From Chiridota heheva (lineage: Eukaryota > Echinodermata > Holothuroidea > Apodida > Chiridotidae), in contig JAIGNY010003238.1 in NCBI GenBank assembly GCA_020152595.1, positions 100,001-164,000 on the forward strand: a stretch of 64,000 nt of DNA, written 5' to 3'. Shown here in pieces: positions 35,265 to 46,197 of this stretch. The notes beneath the pieces are model-generated. The model searched no databases, had not been told where the DNA came from, and saw nothing but the letters and a program-made list of their open reading frames with translations. Position 1 is the first letter of the stretch. Each line of letters begins with the position of its first letter. Made by a program: the position numbers and the translations under genes.

Positions 35265-36120
35265 GTGCAGTAGCCAAGTAGTTAGGGCGTCGGTCTCGTA
35301 CTCAAAAGGTACCGGGATGGAATCTCAGCCAGGGCGCTGTGCTGTGTCCTTGAGCAGTTCAGTAAGATACTTTGTGCTATTTGCTCCAGTTCAATCACTC
35401 AGTTGTGATCGAGCATGTTTCGGCTGGGGAGTCAAGTACATACTCTCATCAAGTGGCGTAGCTAGATTTTTTTTCGGGATTTGGTAATGGTAGGAAAGTG
35501 GGGGGGGAATTGATCATAATAAAATAAAAAATCCGAATCCAAGCTACACCCGCCTCTGTTACCAGAAAATTTAGTGGAAATGTCGGTAATTTTGAAGAAA
35601 AAGTGAGATATTTTTAAAATATTTTAGGCAACATCGTTTCGAGGGAAAAGTAAGATATTAAGGTTTAACTTGTAAATTAGGGAAAGCATCCCGGTGCTGG
35701 ACATTATATCAAGATGGCCACGGCCTTTGATAACCAGTTGTGAGCATACTGGTTGCAGACCGACTGAGATACGAACCCGGGACATGCGGGTGAGAGGCGA
35801 CAAAGCACTAACCACTACACCACGGAGGTCTAGTTTATTATTGTTTATTTTTTTAAAGATATTTTGAGAAAATTTGCGAATTTCTAAGAAGATGGCTGGT
35901 ATACAACTGCACTCTAACATTGATCACCTTTATCAAGGTTACCAAAGCAATCAATATATCTTGCGTGTAAGTTTTTGGACTTTTTTGGAAATTTCTGACC
36001 AGGGAAATTGCACCTGTCCCCCTCACCTTTTAGCTTTGCCACTGCCCTCACCCGCTTAGCCCCACTGGATATAAGCACTGGCTCTAGAAGCCCTGAGGTT
36101 TAATGGGATTGAACTGTTTT
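35265..36120 (+). mobile_element. tRNA-derived SINE (family A), split by a ~620-bp insertion
   Basis: Head and middle (35265-35447: gtagccaagtagttagg, aaaggtaccgggatgg, gtgtccttgagcag, tactctcatc) are separated from the 3' tail (36070-36120: gatataagcactggctcta, gaggtttaatggga) by 35448-36068. The insert begins caagtggcgtagctag and ends agccccactg, i.e. hAT-like CAGTGGxG-type termini. It contains a family C SINE in minus orientation. No clear target duplication was seen and a short SINE segment is missing at the junction. Confidence 0.65.
35690..35833 (-). mobile_element. tRNA-derived SINE (family C)
   Basis: The minus strand reads gacctccgtggtgtagtgg, ttagtgctttgtcgcctc and ccgggttcgtatctc (tRNA-like A and B boxes). 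These are followed by cacaactggttatcaaaggc. The head looks like a tRNA gene, but the continued SINE body and the related copy at 31370 argue for a retroposon, not a functional tRNA. Confidence 0.75.
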
Positions 36121-36631
36121 AACCACACAACCAGGAAGATATCACTGGATATGTGAATTCCTCATAGTTATCAACCAACCCCTACCACTCTTCACTTTGT
36201 ATGACTCTGACTGAGGAGTTGGCATTAACATCTGCCAACCATTGTTTTTATTTCAAGTATGTGTATTACACAGGGGTGTTTTGAAGAAGGCTTCAAGCTC
36301 TTGTTAAATTTTCTGAAATTCAAGAGGGCTCTGGGGCCCAAATTTAAAAGCAACTTCAAAATTCACTTGGAATCTGAGTAAGAAAATATTATACTTTAAT
36401 ACAATCCAGCATGTACTTAAAAGAGATTCCCAGAACCCGATACAAATATACAATCTTATGTATATCTCACAATCAATTTTTAATTTATTTTTTACAGTAT
36501 TTTCTGGCACTAAATATGGATAATTTTGACTATGCATGTAGATCTGCCACTGCTTATTTAGAGCCCTCTTGTTAAATTTGTATCATACATTCTTGAAAAG
36601 ATTGGATTTTTACTTGATGGGTAGCTATCAT

Positions 36632-37035
36632 CAGTGGCGTAGGAATGGGGAGGGGATTAAATTCTCTCAAGGGGAAATCTGCCCCAATCCCTAGGCCTCT
36701 TTCCATCCCAACCTGACAGGAAGCATAAAACTAGGAGCTCAAGGTGAAATTCTCTCTGGGGTAAAACCTGCCCGCACTACCTACGCCTCTGTCCATTTTG
36801 CATCCCAACTGGTCAGGAAGCATATAACTGGGAAAGTGAAATTCTCTCAGGGGAAAATCTGCCCACGTTTACTGTCTTCTGTCCCCCCTCTCCCACCTTC
36901 GAAAAAAGTCTAGCCACACCACTGTGGTAAAACAAGTGTATAGGCTAAAATTAAAGCCTTCAGGCATATGATTATTCAGAAATTTTGCACTACTTGCTCC
37001 CCCTCTTCCTTGAAAAAAGTATAGTTACGCCACTG
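36632..37035. mobile_element. 404-bp hAT-like non-autonomous element
   Basis: Begins cagtggcgtaggaatg and ends atagttacgccactg. Flanking 8-mers gctatcat (36624-36631) and gttatcac (37036-37043) agree at 6 of 8 positions. The interior holds two imperfect copies of ggggaaatctgcc plus tctgtcc-type words and an internal end-like taGCCACACCACTG at about 36910, suggesting a nested or compound element. Confidence 0.6.
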
Positions 37036-37043
37036 GTTATCAC

Positions 37044-38340
37044 ACTCCCTGAGGCATACTGGAAGTATAGAAGAAGATGGGTGGTGTAATAGCTAAGTGT
37101 AAAATTGTAACTCTTTGTGGAATGATTAAGAACAAAAACAACATTTCAGTTTGAAATACTTTTATTTCTGTCAAGTTTGACAGCAATTGTTATACAAAAG
37201 TACAAATTGTTTACAATTTATGAAATGTTTCAGTGACAAGTATCTTTAAATTTATAATGTAATATCTCTGATATATAGCAAGTACATTTTCATGCATCCC
37301 TTGTACCTCTAATTTCAATGTTGGATAACAATAACCCTCACCCCTAACTTTCCAACATTGCTTAAATTTTAAGTCTATTGCACTAATACCCACCAGTCTT
37401 AATAACTCACTGATAAAAACATCCTTTCACAATGCAAATGGTTCCTCTGTGCTGTTATGACACACATGACCGACCATGTTGTACACCTACAATCTTGGAC
37501 AAACCTCGTTGAAACACTTTTCATGAACCTACTTTTCTATTGTAAATTATTCCACATTTAGAAATCATGAATGCTAGAATTCATACCAGGGGCTTCCCCT
37601 GTACCTCACTAGTCCATGGTCTCTACCACACAGGCTGCTCATTCTGCAATCACACTTAATGCTCATTTGGCTCGTAAGAGCCTCCAACCAATTGCAGCAT
37701 CGGGCACCACCAAGAAATTTGCATCACTGATTGAACATTTATAAATCATTAGTGCTGTCTTTTTTGTAGGTCTTTTCAACCCTCTTTTTACAACTTTAGT
37801 AGTTTGTAATTTGGACATTGTCATATTTTTCAAGACACTTCCTGTTCCCCTAATCTACTTCAATGTATTTACTAATCGCGCTCCCCCTCTTCTTTTAATT
37901 TACACCGGGATTTACACTACCTAACCAATTCGACATGAAAATTTTTTCTCCAAGAACATTCTGTGATTTTCTCAGAGAATATTAAACAAAACTTGTTGAA
38001 ACACTTTGCGAAAATATGTGATGCTTTTCATGAACCTACTTTTCTATTGTAAATTATTCCACATTTAGACATAAATGCTGGAAATTTTTTTGTATTGCTT
38101 CTTCAATCCATATTCTTTCATTTGTAATTAATATTTTAGAATTTTATGGACATTGTTATAATTTCATTGACACCACCAGTGTTCTGTTACCCTACCTCAC
38201 TATATCAACCACCTTTCCCTCCCCCATTCAATTTTGTTCATTGTTGATGTTTTTTCAGGAAATGACGTTAAGAAAGAATTCAATTCAATATTGAAAAGGG
38301 GGAGGGGTAGGGAGTTACAATTCTCGTAAATTATAGTAAA
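37044..38340. other. Non-coding DNA
   Basis: No gene recognised. A sequence around 37520-37570 (cttttcatgaacctactttt, attgtaaattattccacatt) recurs at 38022-38068, so a segment of about 50 bp is duplicated ~500 bp apart. Confidence 0.4.
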
Positions 38341-38534
38341 GAAACAGAACACTATAAGGATGTTTCAGCTGACATCATGAGGTCACATTACTTTGTTTAC
38401 ATCGCCATTTTGTAGGAGAGACTGCCGTCTGCTGTACACTTACATACGTTTGCATGTTGTTATATAAAATTACTTTTGTAAGTAGTATGCCGGAATCTTG
38501 CTGTGCCGTTGGTTGTACTAATAAACGTGTTTAA
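38340..38534 (+). pseudogene. Truncated THAP-domain start (P-element-type relic)
   Basis: An ATG at 38487 opens MPESCCAVGCTNKRV and then a TAA stop at 38532. The spacing Cys-x4-Cys near the N-terminus with MPxxC and N(K/R)R matches the start of THAP zinc fingers, which occur in P-element-like transposases and host THAP proteins. Only the first 15 residues remain. Sequence downstream to about 39150 has two cacgtga words and a duplicated tgtccaagattgtagctgc (38881 and 38919) but no continuing domain. I infer a non-autonomous relic; the identification rests on a short match. Confidence 0.5.
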
Positions 38535-38880
38535 AATCCACTAATTAAGATTACTTGAAGTACTTTGAGGGTAATTTTTCTTTAAAATAACATTTTATAT
38601 TAAAAAATTATTTTAACCAGCGCATATTTATATGCCCAGCACATGTTTTACATGCCCAGCACATATTTTCATTACCAGCGCATGCTAGCGCGTGTTTTAG
38701 ACCGAATCTGTTTGTTTTTCGTGTGATGTGACTGAGCTGTGTGAAGATCAGATGCGTGAAATACTCAATGAACAAAGCTCTTCCCTGCAAAATGGCTTCC
38801 AGTTGAGTTAGAGTCACGTGATGAAATCCCTCTGTAACATATGTAGGTAGTTCTGAAAACGCTGTATTGCTCCAACAGTT

Positions 38881-38960
38881 TTGTCCAAGATTGTAGCTGC
38901 AAAACCTGCTCCAACAGCTATGTCCAAGATTGTAGCTGCCAAAACCTGTCGCTCTACAGT
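38881..38960. repeat. Two-copy ~38-bp tandem repeat
   Basis: tgtccaagattgtagctgc + aaaacctg occurs twice in succession, at about 38882 and 38920. Confidence 0.8.
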
Positions 38961-39149
38961 GAGTTGCATTGTTTGTTTAAAGACTAATAGCGTGACAAGC
39001 AATGAACTTAACTGTCAGTGTTCACACAAAATTAGTGCTTGTGACCCCTCGACAATGAAACTACTTTTACACAGTCAACTGAGGGCGGCGCGCCGTGATG
39101 ACCTTCTTTCGATCACGTGACTAGTAGCAACGACCATCTAAATAGTCTA

Positions 39150-39726
39150 AAAACTGGCGGCCATTTGTCTACGGCCATATTACGCTGAAAATACCGCTTC
39201 CCGTCCTGATGATACTATCACTGAGTTTATTGTAGTGCATTTCTAATTAAAGTCTCTGAGTTGCAAAATAAGGCACAACCACTATACCAACGTGGTAACT
39301 AGATAGGGGAAAACAAACCTCAAATCCGCAATCGTGCATTACCAATGCATTAAGATTTAGATGTTCACAAGGCCTGCCGCAAGCTTTGATCCATTTATGG
39401 CACTTCTCTGGATCTTTATAGCTTTTAGAAAAACCGATAAACAAAATTCAGTTGGCTAAGTATTCTGGGTAACAGCAATCAGATTTACAAAGCCTGCAGC
39501 ACAATTGTTGTTCACCATTTTGCAGTCACTCAGAATGTTTGTGCAGAAATTTGTTTTGTACAGTAAATTGCATTGACTACATGAGCATGCCTCTAGCTAG
39601 TTGTACTTCACCAGTACTGCATAGGATGTTTGCCCTACTTAGTTAAGCAGATAATGTTGCTAAGCAAATTCATGCGGTGATTTGTTAAAAAAGCTGTCAA
39701 TCATCTAACTCAGATTGGATAATTGG
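39150..39726. other. Non-coding DNA
   Basis: No gene, RNA or repeat family recognised. Confidence 0.35.
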
Positions 39727-40043
39727 GAGGCAGGTAGCTCAGTCAATTGAGCATACGACTGATATGCTGGAGGTCCCAGGTTCGAGTCCAACATCGATTT
39801 AACCAGCGATTTTTCCACAGATATGCAGAACAATTTACACCGATATCAAGCAAAGAGGTTTGTCTTCTGCATCACGCCTTCTCCCCCAACCGATCTTTGT
39901 GAAAAGTGACCAATGGTTGGGTGGCACTCACCATCCTTCGGAGGGGATGTATAGCCGTTGGTCCCATTGGTAGGAGTTTCACCCCCTGCCTCTCTGCACA
40001 CTTCTAAAAAAAAGAGCCTGGGTGTTAACCCGGTGTTTATTCA
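39727..40043 (+). mobile_element. tRNA-derived SINE (family B), plus orientation
   Basis: The head reads aggtagctcagtcaattgag (A-box-like) and aggttcgagtcc (B box), then aacaatttacaccgatatca, agaggtttgtcttctgcatc, ccaatggttgggtggcactc and ggtgttaacccggtg. The tRNA-like 5' part joined to an unrelated body, and the second copy at 22597-22912, identify a SINE family rather than a tRNA gene. Confidence 0.8.
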
Positions 40044-41002
40044 CTTTCCATCCTGGCAAATTCATTGGGTACACACTAAAAACAAGTCATTGTGACTTAC
40101 GTTTGTTTTCCCTGGCATATGCTTGAAAAGTGCAAATAAAAAATAAATAAATAAAATTGCTTCTAGCAGATTATTAAAGTCATACCCGCACAAATGAACG
40201 TTCTCGGCCGCATTGGGAAAGACTGCAATTTGGACATTATGTCTTTTTATATAACTATTCTTCAAAGGAATATTCCCGTGGAATTTTATTTTAATATATG
40301 ATTGAGGACAATAAAAGAAACAGATTACAGATTGGTGAAAAAACCAAGTTTATATTTTATTCCTACAAAAAGTTATTGAATTTTAAAGATTGTTCTTGTC
40401 TGTGTAAAAGAGATTGGGTCTGAGTCTAAGGCATCATTATGATGTCATCACAGCACTTCCTGTACTTTCTTTAATTATTTCTTTGAAAATTAATTTTGTA
40501 TTTTCCAAATAATTGGGACCATGTTTATTTTCAGTCTTCAAAAATTATTAAGAATAGTGTAGAATAAGATTTACAATAATGTTTTCCAATCTGTTCTTGT
40601 AAGTTATATATGTTTTGAATTATGAAAAATTGGTGATTCATTTTCAAAGAAATACATAAAGATAAGTGCTGTGATCTCATCAAAATGATGACTTAGACTC
40701 AGTATGAAAGTCATTTTTATGTGAGCGAGAACAATTTTCAAAGTTCAATAATTTTCTTCTAGGAATGAGAGATTAACAATCTTGTTTCTTAAATTTTTCT
40801 CTATCAAATATATAAAAATGAAATTCCATGGGAAAATTCCTTCAGCACTAAGTCTGAGATTTATATCATAAATCTTTTTAAATTCTTTGGGATAAGGATA
40901 TGTTTTGTCCTTCCTTCCCTAGACATTTGGTCATAGAGTTTTTCACCAACATCTCTCTTCCTGCGATTGGATGATAACCCACATCCATCAATTTTACACA
41001 AA
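40044..41002. other. 3' flank of EXOG copy 2
   Basis: AT-rich. Between 40880 and 41002 the minus strand continues past the EXOG copy 2 stop in a shifted frame: DLCKIDGCGLSS aligns with the expected CEVDGCRL block of copy 1. This part was therefore coding before the frame break. Nothing else recognised. Confidence 0.5.
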
Positions 41003-41288
41003 TCAAGCGTCCTTGTCATATCTAATCAAAGGCATGAATCTTATTCCGGCAGTCTTTTCAAGAAACTCCAGATCGACTTGAAAAGTTTTCAGGGTCTCAT
41101 CTTTTGCTATTGGTTGATTGGGAACAACAAAGACTCCAACAGCAACCTTCTGTTGATATGAATCGCTTGAATTTTCCACGGCAATAATTTTGAACAAATG
41201 AGTTGGAACAGCGACTGAATTCTTTCCTATAACCTAATACAAGGAGGATCAAAAGGAAAGAAATATGTCCAAAATGTATTTGAAACTA

Positions 41289-41575
41289 GAGGTGCAGTGA
41301 CTTAGTGGTTAAGGAATCATGCTCATATTCGAAAGGTACCGGTTTCGATTCCCGTCGTGAGCGCTGCATTGCGTCCTTGAGCAAGAAAATTTACTCTACT
41401 TGCTTCAGCCCCCTTAGTTGTTAAATGAGTACCAGCACTGCTGGGGAGTTAATCTGCATTGCACTGGCATCCCGTCCAGAGAGAGTCATGTACTCTCATC
41501 CGCTTGCGCCATGGAAACCGGGAATAAGCACCAACCCTATGAGCCTAATGGCTTGGATGGGTAGCTTAGCTGGCT
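41289..41575 (+). mobile_element. tRNA-derived SINE (family A) with 12-bp target duplication
   Basis: Contains gaggtgcagtgacttagtgg, a B-box-like ggtttcgattcc, gcgtccttgagcaagaaaat and gagtaccagcactgctgg. Flanked by the perfect 12-mer tatttgaaacta at 41277-41288 and 41576-41587. It sits in EXOG copy 2 intron 4, opposite in orientation to the gene. Confidence 0.9.
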
Positions 41576-41601
41576 TATTTGAAACTAATTCGAGAGGTTA
41601 A

Positions 41602-41633
41602 CATACCTTGTACTTCACATACCTTGTACTTCA
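41602..41633 (-). other. Duplicated splice donor at the end of EXOG copy 2 exon 4
   Basis: On the minus strand, gtgaagtacaaggtat occurs twice in tandem (16-bp unit), followed by gt. Each copy holds a good donor AAG|GTATGT, after 41623 or after 41607. Use of the distal donor would add 16 nt and shift the frame. Confidence 0.85.
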
Positions 41634-41824
41634 CATAATTTTCCCCATCCTCTTGTCTTGAAGGCAGCATGACAGGGCCACTGATGACCCGTACATCCTG
41701 GTAGCGACTGGTGAGATTCCTGCAATAGATCTCAAGTTTGTTCCAAAACCCACCATTATTCTGAATGTCTTGTGGAACAACATTTGACAGATAAATGTTT
41801 CCACCATTGCCTTCTAAAATTGCA

Positions 41825-42030
41825 AAAAAAAAAAACCCAGAAGAAAATTCCAGTTGGGATTTTCCCAACAGGAATTTTTTCCACCGGAATTTTGGAAAAT
41901 CCCAACTTGGATGAACTTGAATTGGTCCAAGTTGGGAAAATGGTCAATCCCAGTTGGGACCAGTTGGGAATTTCTTCAAGAACATTCAACCTAAGTTGGG
42001 ACCAGTTGGAAAACCCAACTGGTGTCAACT
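41825..42030. repeat. Degenerate 'cccaactgg/ttgggaa' low-complexity repeat
   Basis: Words cagttggga, ttttccca, aagttggga and tggaaaaccc recur on both strands within EXOG copy 2 intron 3, immediately beside the exon 4 acceptor. They create many short inverted matches. Confidence 0.6.
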
Positions 42031-43260
42031 GGAATTATCCTCTGGGTATAAGAATAAGAATTTTATCATGGAATAACTTGAAGATCTTATACAAGTTTTC
42101 TACCTCTCTTCAGTTGTAGAAATCTAATTTTATGATAAAACATCACCCAAAAATTAAATGGTGTAAAAAATGACAAAAATATCTGATTTGAGATGAAAAA
42201 ACATTCAAGATCATTATTTTGGGCTACCTAGCTGTAACCAATCAAAATACATTTTATTTGACCTTAGAGGCAACTGTCAAGTTTGGAGGGCATTTTAGGT
42301 GAAACAGAGAAAATATCTAAATATCTCATTCCCATTTTCTAAGTGGTACTTCCCTAGATGAAAAAAAATATAAATGGCATATTATGTTCAAAACTGACTA
42401 GTCTAAGATTAACCATAGCCATTATTTACCTTAATTTTTCACATTTTGGGAATAATTTAAGGGAGAAAATGCACCTATTAGTAGCATGTACAACCAGATC
42501 ATCTTGGGGCTGTGGGAAATATGGCAATCAGACACCATAACAAAAATTTTGCAGTGTCATATTAGTCGCAAACTTGGTTTGATATCCTGGGGTGACCACA
42601 CTTTTGTTGTGCTGCCCCTTCCTGTCCCCTCATGGGTAAAGTATGTGCCTGCTTATAGGAAGCATTACATTACAAACCTGATTATACTTGTTGTCTGCAG
42701 CTGGATTCATATGTCCTCTGGAGAACCCGCTCTTCCTGTAATCACTGTTTTGAGACCTGAATAATGGATCCAGAGATTGATCCATGACAAAGTTTATACT
42801 CTTCCTGCTTGCATCTCCTGTAAGACGAAAATCAATGAGAACTGAAGGATATCATAGGTATGGGAGAGAGGCATGCAGAGAGGAAAATATAATATTTTCT
42901 GACAAACTTAAATGTTATTAGCAAAATTTGGGCACAATCTGAATTGCTTATTGACTATCAAAGTTGTTTTTAGGTAAAGTGACTAATTAAGGCTCAGATT
43001 TGATAAAAGTTGACAAATTGTTTAATATATGAACAACTGGAAAATTTGAGATGCATATGCATCAATTGATAGGGCCTTGGCTTGTTCTCTGTGTAATCCT
43101 TTAAATTCCAAAATTGTTTTCAGTGATATTGATAAGAATGTACATTACACTTTGAGAATTTGCCTCGGCCGGAGTTTTTTACAACAATCTGATACTTTAC
43201 AGACTTTGATGGGGGATGATTTGATGATTTTGATAATTTAAATTAGATGTCTTCTCTAAA

Positions 43261-43556
43261 AGAGATGCAGTGGCTCAGTGGTGAAGGAGTCTTGCTCGTA
43301 TGCGAAAGGTACCGGGTTCGACTCTTGTCATGAGCGCTGCATTGTGTCCTTGAGCAAGACACTTTCTCTACTTCCATGCTCCAATCAATCCACTCAGCTG
43401 TAATATGAGTACCAGCAGTGCCAGGAATTTGATCTGCGATGAACTGGCGTCCCTTCCAGGGGAAGCCATGTGCCCTCATCTGCTTGCAACATGGAAACTG
43501 GGATAAACATCAGCTCTATGAGCCTAATAACTCAGATGGATTTAACTTTTAATTTC
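43261..43556 (+). mobile_element. tRNA-derived SINE (family A)
   Basis: agatgcagtggctcagtggt (A-box-like), ggtaccgggttcgactct (B-box), then tgtgtccttgagcaagacac, gagtaccagcag, gcgtcccttccagg, ggataaacatc. Located in EXOG copy 2 intron 2, antisense to the gene. Flanking direct repeats are not clean. Confidence 0.8.
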
Positions 43557-44439
43557 AACTCTAGAAGAAGCTTTGTCACTGTTAATTAACCTTACAACTT
43601 CAAACTTGTATTACAAATGTACATCATTTTAATAAAAAGTAGACTACAAACTTATTTTTGCTACAACTGACTTCAACCATAGGTTACCTTCAAGATCAGC
43701 TTTAGTAATATGCTCTGCAACCCACAAAGGAATTTTCTTGGCTTGGTCATAACTTAAGGCATGGTTGGTGTAATACTTTACATCTGCTCCTCTATTGGGT
43801 ATCCCATATTTAAGGATAGTGACAGCCTCTTCATCAACTTCTTCCTGGACATCCTGATCTAGCAATTAATCAAATTTTAATGTATTTCTTTATCAATATG
43901 AAAGAAAGGTGTGCCTTAATTTTTCAAACTAGCTAAGCTCCATACCGAAGATCTTCAGCATTACCTAGTTTCCAGAATGGTCTGCATTGAATCCAAATCT
44001 TGACTGAAAGGGATTAATACTGCCCATGGGCTATAGCTGAAAAACAGTCTTAGAAAATCAGAAACTTTGAAATTATTCTGAAAGCCATATTAGACTTAAA
44101 AACAGCTCTTACTGTAGTTTGCAACCTCTATCAGATTCATTGAGATAACTAATTGATAAATGACCATACAGTATAAGTCAATATACTTTGGAACCTTTAA
44201 TATTTTCACTCCAAATTTTATATTTGTTTATTATCAATGTAAACATGCTTGTAGTTTTGATTTAAATTGTAAATCATAAACTTCCATTTTTTCCTATCTA
44301 TTTCTTATACTATTTTGTACAATCAATTTGTTATCATTTTTGTTTTGTAATTTGGGAGTGTTGTACTCAGTTAAGCTCACCAGAGTTTTTATACAACACT
44401 TTCTTTTACAACCATATATATATAAATATATATTTCTGT

Positions 44440-44540
44440 AATCTTTTCTGTTAGCTTTCGTTTATTTTGTAGAGCGCCACTGATAATCTATGTAGAAGCG
44501 AGTGCTCTATAAATGTAGCAAATAAATAAATCAATTCAAT
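44440..44540 (+). repeat. Probable retroposon 3' tail
   Basis: tagagcgccactgataatc ... gagtgctctataaatgtag followed by (caaata)n. This organisation is common at the 3' ends of LINE/SINE copies. In EXOG copy 2 intron 1. Confidence 0.4.
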
Positions 44541-44689
44541 AGTTTCATGACCAGGGATCCAAGTCTTTTTAAATAGGAATACAAAATTCAACATTTATGT
44601 CTTTCCTATCAAGCTTAGGTACCCTGATAGTTGGTCATTTCAAGTGTGGCCTACTGGCCTATGTAAATAAACACCAAAGAACAAATCGG

Positions 44690-44916
44690 GGAGATGCTGT
44701 GGCTCAGTGGTTAAGGAGTCATGCTAGTATTCGAGAGGTACCGAGTTAGATTTCTGTCTTGAGTGCTGCATTGTGTCCTTGAGCAAGACACTTTACTCTG
44801 TGATGGACTGGTGTTCCATCCAGGAGAGTATTGTACTCTCATCCACTTGCGCCATGGAAACCGGGGATAAGCACTGACTCCAATGAGCCTAATGGCTCGA
44901 AAGAATTTAGCTTTTT
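44690..44916 (+). mobile_element. tRNA-derived SINE (family A) with 12-bp target duplication
   Basis: gatgctgtggctcagtggtt, gaggtaccgag, tgtgtccttgagcaagacac, gccatggaaaccgg, then the tail. It lacks ~60 bp of the middle compared with the 43261 copy. Perfect flanking 12-mer agaacaaatcgg at 44678-44689 and 44917-44928. In EXOG copy 2 intron 1. Confidence 0.9.
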
Positions 44917-45079
44917 AGAACAAATCGGCAATCCCCCAAAAAAAAACCCAGTAAAAGGGTTAAGTAAATTCTGCCAGAATAATTCCCCATCTCAATCTAA
45001 CTAAGGGGTGGGGCAAGGATTTATCATCATGATGAAATGGGGAGTCCTGTAGACTCAAAAATTCTCTAAAAGAGGCTAA

Positions 45080-45680
45080 TTGTTTTAGATAACATAAAAT
45101 AAACATAAAAAGATTATGGGTTAAGGAAGGTAAGTCACCCCATAAAAAGCCCAAAACTAACACCACCACCACCATAAAAAAAAAAAAAATGTAAATAAAT
45201 AAAATAAAAAATCATAGACACCTGGAGTTATGCACTTGTCAGTTGTATGACTCACCCCTACTACCCCCTGGCAATGTCAGTCAAAGGTGAGTCATTGACA
45301 TATGAAATAGTGACCCACATGTGTGTCATTGTACCAAATTGTCAGTCACCAGGTGACTCTGGGGTGGGTCAATTTACTTCAGACCCATTGACTTTTTACA
45401 GAGGTAAATGATTTGGGGTAAGGCATTTCACAAAAAATGTCAGTCACCTAAGTGACTGAGGGGTGCATCAATGTACATGTTTTATCCACCCACTTTGGTG
45501 CAATGACTTATCTTGTCCGGGGTTGTAGGGGTAAGTCACACAATTAAGAAAAGCATTAGTAAAGAATTATCAATGTTGACTTTGGAATAGTGAACAGAAT
45601 TGGAGCTAACTACCCACTCAGGCAAACCATTCCACTCATTAACAACTCTTTGCAAAAAGTTAAAACGTTGTGAAGCTAAA
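45080..45680 (-). mobile_element. 5'-truncated LINE 3' end with ~340-bp insertion
   Basis: The plus-strand blocks 45085-45190 (aagattatgggttaagga, ccataaaaagcccaaaact) and 45548-45670 (aattggagctaactacccac, caaaccattccactcatt) match 27340-27560 of the large LINE. This copy holds only the end of ORF2 (QRVVNEWNGL) and the 3' region. Between the blocks, 45205-45545 is an insert rich in gtcagtcac / gtgactc words with internal repeats. Confidence 0.75.
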
Positions 45681-46197
45681 ACACCGATCATGAGGTTTAT
45701 ATCTCCCAAATTTGTGACAACTATTACAGATTTGTCCCCTCAATCTACCCCTGCCTAAATTGTGCATATATTTTCTGGAATTGCCAACTTATCCAATCTA
45801 TGTAGGCCTAGGCCTATCCATACAAACGGAGTACAACGGTTATTTTCCCCACCAATAAATTATTTTCCGGCCAATCAATTATAAAATCCTAATAACCCAT
45901 CAAATCCCATCACTTAAACCCCCAAATAACAAATTCCGTTCATACCCCCTCCCCCCCTCCCGCTCTTTCTCCCTCTACTCTAGGCCACATATTTTGTTAT
46001 GATAATTTCCCATTTAGGCCTTTGAGATTATTGAGATATTTAAAAGAAAGTTATAGACAAAAAAAAAGATTGGTCTTAGGAGAAATGGATATGTGTTCAC
46101 ATGCAATCTTACCTAGGCTAGAGTAAACGAGAACAGTAGTCGATATTCCAATGACAAACCCATTTACAAAACTCCGATTTAAAGCTGTCATTGTCAT

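Larger units (their letters stand above)
41003..46197 (-). pseudogene. EXOG: EXOG copy 2: five exons, two frame breaks
   Basis: Minus-strand exons are 46113-46197, 43688-43858, 42678-42817, 41623-41813 and 41003-41233, with GT-AG introns at the same positions and phases as copy 1. Exon 1 (MTMTALNRSF...) is shorter but again encodes a hydrophobic anchor. Exon 2 has NHALSYDQAKK; exon 3 has SGFSRGHMNPA with the catalytic His intact (~residue 121). Exon 4 holds NNGGFWNKLE with the metal-site Asn and Glu. It is 191 bp, not 192: one base is missing just before the YLSN codons. Exon 5 ends early at a TGA after RYDKDA, but DLCKIDGC follows in another frame. The exon 4 donor is doubled by a 16-bp tandem repeat. 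An alternative donor 4 bp and acceptor 3 bp downstream would restore the exon 4 frame. Probable decaying duplicate; an allele with sequencing errors is possible. Confidence 0.85.

Noticed and set aside
35770-35833. Possible minus-strand tRNA gene
   Set aside because: The box motifs are present, but the segment is the head of SINE family C; a related body occurs at 31370 with a target duplication.
39727-39800. Possible tRNA gene (good A and B boxes)
   Set aside because: The tRNA-like head continues into a long body shared with 22597-22912, which marks a tRNA-derived SINE.
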